Assembly: GCA_902779075.1 (NCBI GenBank)
Contig: CACZAK010000013.1
Coordinates: 1-60,464 of the forward strand
Length of the DNA: 60,464 bases
Reading direction: 5' to 3'
From: an uncultured bacterium
Lineage (GTDB): Bacteria; Verrucomicrobiota; Kiritimatiellia; RFP12; UBA1067
Notes under the pieces: model-generated
The model's database searches: none
What the model was told of the DNA's origin: nothing
What the model saw: the letters and a program-made list of their open reading frames with translations, nothing else
In this document: one piece after another, positions 55,603 to 60,464 of the stretch
Numbering within the stretch: the stretch's first letter is position 1
How the letters are laid out: every line of letters begins with the position of its first letter
Made by a program: the position numbers and the translations under genes

Positions 55603-58008
55603 ATGACGAAACTTGATTTTCAGGATAAGGCCGTCACGCAACTGATTGAGAAATTCAAGCGGCTTTGGAACGCGGAAGGTACGATGCTCCCGCTCGTGTT
55701 CAAGTCGCCGACAGGTAGCGGCAAGACGTTCATGACGGAAAGTTTCATGCAGGAACTCAAGACCGTAGGCGGGTTCACAGACGACATTGCGTGGATATGG
55801 ATCACGTTTTCAGACGAGCTGGCCATGCAGAGCCGGTCGAAATTTGAGGAATACTTCTATCCGAATGTTGGTCGGCGGCTTCTAACCGTTGCCGATTTCG
55901 CAGACGGTATCCTGAAACGAGACGATGTACTCTTCCTCAACTGGCAGAAACTTGTGGCAAACGATGCCGACGCGCGCATTCTGCGTCGCCCTGACAACAA
56001 GGCGAAAAAGAAGGAAAGCGGTTACTACTTCGAGGACATCATCGAGGCCACTCACGCTGAAGGTCGGACCATCGCGATGGTGATTGATGAGAGTCACAAG
56101 AACGTCTCCGAACTGGCAGAAAGCGTCGTCATCAGACCGGCGAATCCGAAGGTGATACTCAAGGTGTCGGCCACGCCGAAGGCCGTGCCGACAACAGAAG
56201 ATATTGAAGACGGGAAGGCCGATTTTGTACGCGTAAAGCGTGAGGACGTTGTGAAGGCCGGGCTGGTCAAGGAGGCTGTCGTCTCGCAGACGAAAGAGGA
56301 AATCGAGGCGGGAAGTGACGAGATAGACCTTGATGCCAAGCTCCTTGATCTCGCAATCAAGAAACGTGATGCCTTGCGCGCCGAATGGGAAAAGACCGGA
56401 AGTAACGTCCATCCGCTTATCCTCGTGCAACTTCCCGATGAAAAGAAAGATGCGGGGTCTACGGAGAAGATCAAGAAGGAGATCGTGTGGGACTATCTCA
56501 AGAAGCGTGGCGTTGCGGAGGAAAACATCGCCAACTGGTTTGATGGCGATAAGGAGCTCGACAAACTTAAATTCATCGCAGAAGCGGATTCGCCGATCGA
56601 GTTCCTGTTGTTCAAGCAGGCGGCTGGGACGGGGTGGGACTGTCCGAGAGCGCAGATACTCGTCATGTACCGCGACATCAAGTCACCGATTTTCAAAACT
56701 CAGACGCTTGGACGTATTATTCGTAACCCGGAGCCGAAGATGGATTTGAGTACCCATCCCGCATTGCGGAAAGGGTATCTTTACACGAACTATTCGTCGG
56801 CAGAAGTCAAGAAGGGTAGTGAGAATGATCAGGACAATCCCATCCTAATGAAGAAGGCCGCGTTGCAGCTCAAAATCCCAGATGGCGCGGAGACCGTGTC
56901 CGTGAATGATGCCATGACGACGGAGTTCGTCTCGCGTGCGGACTATGGCGACCTCGGCAAGGCAAGCGAGTTCCAGGAATGTTTCATGGGGGCGATGGAC
57001 GGGTATTTCGCGATCAGTTCAGATGACTTCGGACACGACCGTTCTGGCAAAGTCGAGGCAAAGGGCGTGGGACTATCGCAGTCTTTCAAGAAATCCATTG
57101 TCACAGGGCTTGTGGTCAAGTCCGTTGACGAAAACGGTGACAACGGATCGGACCTTGACGACGAAGTTTCTGCGAACGATGCGGAGAGGCTGTTCGTGGC
57201 GAAGTGCCGCGAGATGCTTGAGGGACAGACAGACGAGGAAACACGGGTTGGCAATATCGCCCGGTCGGAGAGTATCTTCAGAATGGGCGTGCGGAACTGG
57301 CTCAAGGAGGCGTTGCCGGATGTCGCCTCAGAGTCTGGGAGGTACAAGATATTCCTGAATGATGCCATGAAGGGGGCGGGGAGCATCATGCTTGACGCTA
57401 TCACTTCAGCGCTGAAGGCGTATACCCCTGTTAGAAGGAAACTTGTCGCAGAGCGCAAAAAGAAGATTATGGAGATTCCGCCGACGGTGTTTTTGTTGAA
57501 ACGAGAATATGAATATCCCGATGGGTACGAAGAGTATCTTGATGCTGACGGTAACGCTCCCAAGTTGAGTGTTGTAAAACCATTCTACCTGCGTAAGGCA
57601 TATCCGGGGAGGGAGAATGAGACGAATTTTGTCGCCTTCCTTGAAGGAAACGGAACAAAGATCGAATGGTGGCTCAAAAACGGGGATGACGGAAAGGACT
57701 GGTTCGGACTCAAATACGTCAGCACAGCAAGCAAAGACGAACGGCTGTTTTATCCGGATTGGATCGTGAAGTTCAAGGATGGTCGGATAGGGATATTCGA
57801 CACGAAGGGCGGGCGAACGGCGACGGATCCCGAGGGGAAAGAAGTCGGATTACGAGACAAGATCATCGCAATGAACAAGGCGGCTGGCGCGGATACGTTT
57901 TGGGGCGGACTTGTTGTGTTTGAGAACGGTATGTGGTACTGGCATGATGGGACGAACTATTCATACGCACCTGGAAAGCTTGATGGCTGGAAACAATTGA
58001 AATTCTAG
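55603..58008 (+). CDS. res: Type III restriction endonuclease subunit (Res)
   Basis: The 801-residue protein has superfamily 2 helicase motifs: FKSPTGSGKTFMTES (I), VIDESHKN (II), KVSATPKA (III), KQAAGTGWDCPRAQ and QTLGRIIRNPEP (VI). The C-terminal nuclease domain shows the PD-(D/E)xK pattern YPDWIVKFKDGRIGIFDTKGG. It cuts DNA after ATP-driven movement when sites are unmethylated. ATG 55603 has GGAG; it starts 2 bp after mod. Confidence 0.85.
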   Translation: MTKLDFQDKAVTQLIEKFKRLWNAEGTMLPLVFKSPTGSGKTFMTESFMQELKTVGGFTDDIAWIWITFSDELAMQSRSKFEEYFYPNVGRRLLTVADFADGILKRDDVLFLNWQKLVANDADARILRRPDNKAKKKESGYYFEDIIEATHAEGRTIAMVIDESHKNVSELAESVVIRPANPKVILKVSATPKAVPTTEDIEDGKADFVRVKREDVVKAGLVKEAVVSQTKEEIEAGSDEIDLDAKLLDLAIKKRDALRAEWEKTGSNVHPLILVQLPDEKKDAGSTEKIKKEIVWDYLKKRGVAEENIANWFDGDKELDKLKFIAEADSPIEFLLFKQAAGTGWDCPRAQILVMYRDIKSPIFKTQTLGRIIRNPEPKMDLSTHPALRKGYLYTNYSSAEVKKGSENDQDNPILMKKAALQLKIPDGAETVSVNDAMTTEFVSRADYGDLGKASEFQECFMGAMDGYFAISSDDFGHDRSGKVEAKGVGLSQSFKKSIVTGLVVKSVDENGDNGSDLDDEVSANDAERLFVAKCREMLEGQTDEETRVGNIARSESIFRMGVRNWLKEALPDVASESGRYKIFLNDAMKGAGSIMLDAITSALKAYTPVRRKLVAERKKKIMEIPPTVFLLKREYEYPDGYEEYLDADGNAPKLSVVKPFYLRKAYPGRENETNFVAFLEGNGTKIEWWLKNGDDGKDWFGLKYVSTASKDERLFYPDWIVKFKDGRIGIFDTKGGRTATDPEGKEVGLRDKIIAMNKAAGADTFWGGLVVFENGMWYWHDGTNYSYAPGKLDGWKQLKF

Positions 58009-58068
58009 ACACATCTGTTTTATACACCCTCTGCGGCGAAGGTTTTGGTAAAATAATGCGGCGCAGTG

Positions 58069-60401
58069 ATGAGTGTACTTGAAACCATAGAGGCGATTAG
58101 AAGCGGGCTGATGTGGATTTGCCTGTCGGCGCTGGCCGCGATTGCGGTCGGCGTCGTCGGTGCCTGGTTGTACAGAGGTGTTGCGTCCGCCATGCGGCGG
58201 CCTCTGGCGGTGGCAAGACTTGCCGCGTTTGTAGCCTTTTCGGCATTCTGCGTCATACGCGTCGGCGCGAAGTTCCTCATGTCCCAGAGGTTGTCACGCC
58301 TGAAGAAATTGCACAGGGATGGCGGCTTGAGAGCGTCACGACGAACGACGCCTTTTCGTATGCTATGCCGACGAACGGCGTTGAATATATGCCGTGGTCG
58401 CTGGGCGGTGGGTACGAAATGCACTTTCCGCTCGATCTTGGCGAGTTAGCTTTTCCGTTCGGGACGAGCATGGTGCGCCGTTTGGACGTGCTTTCAGGTG
58501 GTATGGTGGAGTCGTTGCCGAGACAACGGATGGAAGGGCTGTATTCGTCAGCGATGTCGATATGCGCGGCGAGGGAGTATGCGTCGATCGTGCCGGGGGT
58601 GGGGAGGTTCTGGTGGGCGGAGTCGGCGCGCTCGGTGATCGCGCCCTACCAAGCAAAATTTCTGACATGGGAGAATGTCTTTGGGGGAAGAGACCGCACG
58701 GGACAGTACAACGCGCAGATTGAGTTTCACGACGACGGCAATTTCATCACGCGCTCAAACGATGTGGGACGAGTGTATCGGCGCGTGCTGCCGTATGACC
58801 TTGACAATGACGGATTACCGAATGACATTGATCCCGCGCCGGAGGTGCCTCTTGTGCCGTCTGCGTGGAACCAGAGCGAGGCGTGGGCGGCGGCGTTCCC
58901 GTCCAACGCCGCCGAGATAGCCGCCATGGGCGGTTACGCCGCGTGGGTTACCGAGAGGGGGACGGAACCCGACAGGCGTCTCGTCTCGCTCGGCTTAGTG
59001 TTCGATGATGGGAGCGTGCGACCCTCTCTGCTTGATTTCGGCGGAGTCCAAGTGGTGGCGGATGGTACGGCGGAACTTGTGTTCGCCATCGACTGCGGGG
59101 CGCGGGTACCGTTCACGCTCACGTCGGGGAGGCTCGGTTCTCTTGCTGTGACTGCGACGGAACCGCCGATGCGCTCGGGCGAAGGTATGACCACGACCGA
59201 GAGCAGTGTGATTCAGGGCACATCCGACTATCCTTACGAGCGCATGGTCGGCGACGTCGAGCTGCACCTCGACAGTCCGCGCTCCGGTTGGATGTGCCGC
59301 TTTGCAGGGGTGTCCATTACCCCAGATCCCCTGCCGCACATCTATCCCGTCGGCTCCTTGGAGCTTGAGGCAACCTTGTCGTGCTGCCACTCCAACGCCT
59401 ACTTGGGCTGCTCGTGGTACGGCGGTGCGGGCATTACGTTCTCGCACGAACATTCGCTTTCGACGGAGGTGACGTACGACCCGGACGATCCCGAAGACTG
59501 GACGACGAACGTAATTAGTCTGGTCTCGCAGTTTGTCGGCTATACCCTGACGAACCACTTGCATTTCACGGTGGGGATTACCAATGAGCCGCCACTTCGA
59601 TTTTCGATAGGATGTCAGGATGTGTTCTTCCTGAACGACGCGGACTTCCTCGAGGGGGCGTGTCCATCCAACAGACCGGAACGCATACGCCCGGTGACGC
59701 TGAACCTGACGGGGCCTATGGGCACGAACGGCACGGCAAGGCTGTCCGTGGAAGGGGACGCGAACCCTGTGGTGTTCCACGTCGTCAACGGCGCGACGAA
59801 CCTCGTGACAGCGTCGACGGATATCCCGCTTACCGTGACGAACGACGTTTCTTACACGGCAAGCTACACGGTCTACGTGTCATGCCCGAACCTTGGCACT
59901 GGCACGATCACTGCCACGTTCACGCCGTCGGGCGACGACGCCGAGCCGCAGACTGCATACGCGACTTTCCGCAGCATCGAACCACTGCGGAAACTGGTTA
60001 CGACCGAGAAATTTGCTGGGCGCTACGTCAATCCCTCCCGGCTCGTCATGGGCACGAACGCCGTGTTAAAGGTCGGTGCGAACGGCAGCTTCTCTCCCTT
60101 GGAAGTGGAATGGCGGCGGATATCGGGTTCTGCAGAGGTGGAGTCCCGGGGATGGTACGCAATCGTCACTCCGACGGGGAAGGACACCGTTGTCGTAGAG
60201 GCACGTTTCAACGACGACGAGATACAGCCCCGTTTCGTGCTGCCCGTTGTGCAGCCCCGAACGATTCCAGTAAGGGCATTCGTGGTTCAGCCGCCGGAAT
60301 CTGTCGATCAAGATGTTACGACGGACGCAAACCACGTTAATATATCGTGGGACAATCAGAAAATATCACTACCATCCCATAGAGGGATGTGCATAGTATA
60401 A
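58069..60401 (+). pseudogene. Large secreted protein gene with frameshift after the membrane segment
   Basis: ATG 58069 begins a membrane-anchored start (LMWICLSALAAIAVGVVGAW, LAAFVAFSAFCVIRVGAKF). The related body, VPEVVTPEEIAQGWRLESV then NDAFSYAMPTNGVEYMPWSL, continues in another frame from about 58270 to TAA 60401. A one-base change at 58260-58285 would join them into about 777 codons. The body has Asn/Asp-rich beta-sandwich repeats (NDGLPNDIDPAPEVPLVPSA is a calcium-type loop). I associate this family with Kiritimatiellota. The cause may be mutation or sequencing error. Confidence 0.6.
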
Positions 60402-60407
60402 CATTTC

Positions 60408-60434
60408 CTGATTCCGCGCACAATGCGCGGAATT
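60408..60434. terminator. Hairpin after the secreted protein gene
   Basis: ATTCCGCGC and GCGCGGAAT are inverted around ACAAT and followed by TT, near the end of the window. It may terminate transcription of the secreted protein gene. Confidence 0.55.
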
Positions 60435-60464
60435 TAGCAAGATAAGAAAATTGTTTTTTGGCAG

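Overview
The window looks like a chromosome segment of an uncultured PVC-group bacterium, most likely Kiritimatiellota-like. The grounds are a divergent ddl-ftsQ-ftsA-ftsZ-mutL run, secreted polysaccharide-active enzymes with LamG and DUF5703-type modules, a large secreted protein of a type I associate with this lineage, and high GC with strong third-position bias. The lineage call is inference; no rRNA is present.

Region 1 (1-11 kb) is an AT-richer, heavily rearranged defence-type island. It holds one intact and two truncated copies of a CARF protein of the CRISPR NE0113/SSO2081 type, but no CRISPR array and no cas effector genes. Each truncated copy follows the remnant of a DUF4062/AlbA_2/winged-helix ATP-binding protein with a 12-bp-unit (four-residue) tandem repeat linker, which suggests a recurrent two-gene module. 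The intact CARF gene overlaps a DUF2971-like gene and is followed by two DUF3696-type SMC/ABC ATPases flanking an unknown gene; the first ATPase has lost its Walker B segment. Then come a HAD gene (frameshifted), a phosphoribosyltransferase and a DprA-like gene, a nucleotide-centred trio. Further AlbA_2 remnants, an SSB-like tail, and an antitoxin with a PIN toxin broken by fusion close the island.

Region 2 (11-25 kb) is host-like accessory metabolism: a lipoprotein, a Tat-exported metallo-beta-lactamase-fold protein, a DUF5703/GH95-like enzyme carrying an in-frame palindromic insertion, a CotH-kinase protein, a LamG-GH51 arabinofuranosidase, and a ketosynthase-dehydratase-ketoreductase trio resembling apeO-apeP-apeQ of aryl polyene clusters.

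Region 3 (25-27.5 kb) is a toxin-antitoxin and small-membrane-protein patch (VapBC-type, HicBA-type) that shares dispersed repeats with the neighbouring prophage.

Region 4 (27,525-45,052) is an integrated 17.46-kb element bounded by perfect 65-bp repeats in a tRNA-Pro(CGG) gene, with matching putative integrase arm sites just inside both ends. It encodes a tyrosine integrase, HigBA-type toxin-antitoxin, a RepA-like ATPase and an AEP-type primase around an iteron-rich putative origin, HTH and zinc-ribbon proteins, a major capsid-like protein, a decoration protein, a signal-peptide-bearing papain-like protease and a tape-measure-like coiled coil. No large terminase, portal or tail-tip gene is visible, so it is either degraded or a satellite-type element.

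Region 5 (45-53 kb) is core genome: tRNA-Pro and, on the minus strand, ddl, ftsQ, ftsA, ftsZ and mutL, then nadB on the plus strand. Region 6 (53-60.4 kb) starts with an unexplained, highly structured non-coding stretch with its own promoter and terminator-like hairpin, followed by a type III restriction-modification pair (mod, res) and a large secreted protein gene broken by a frameshift.
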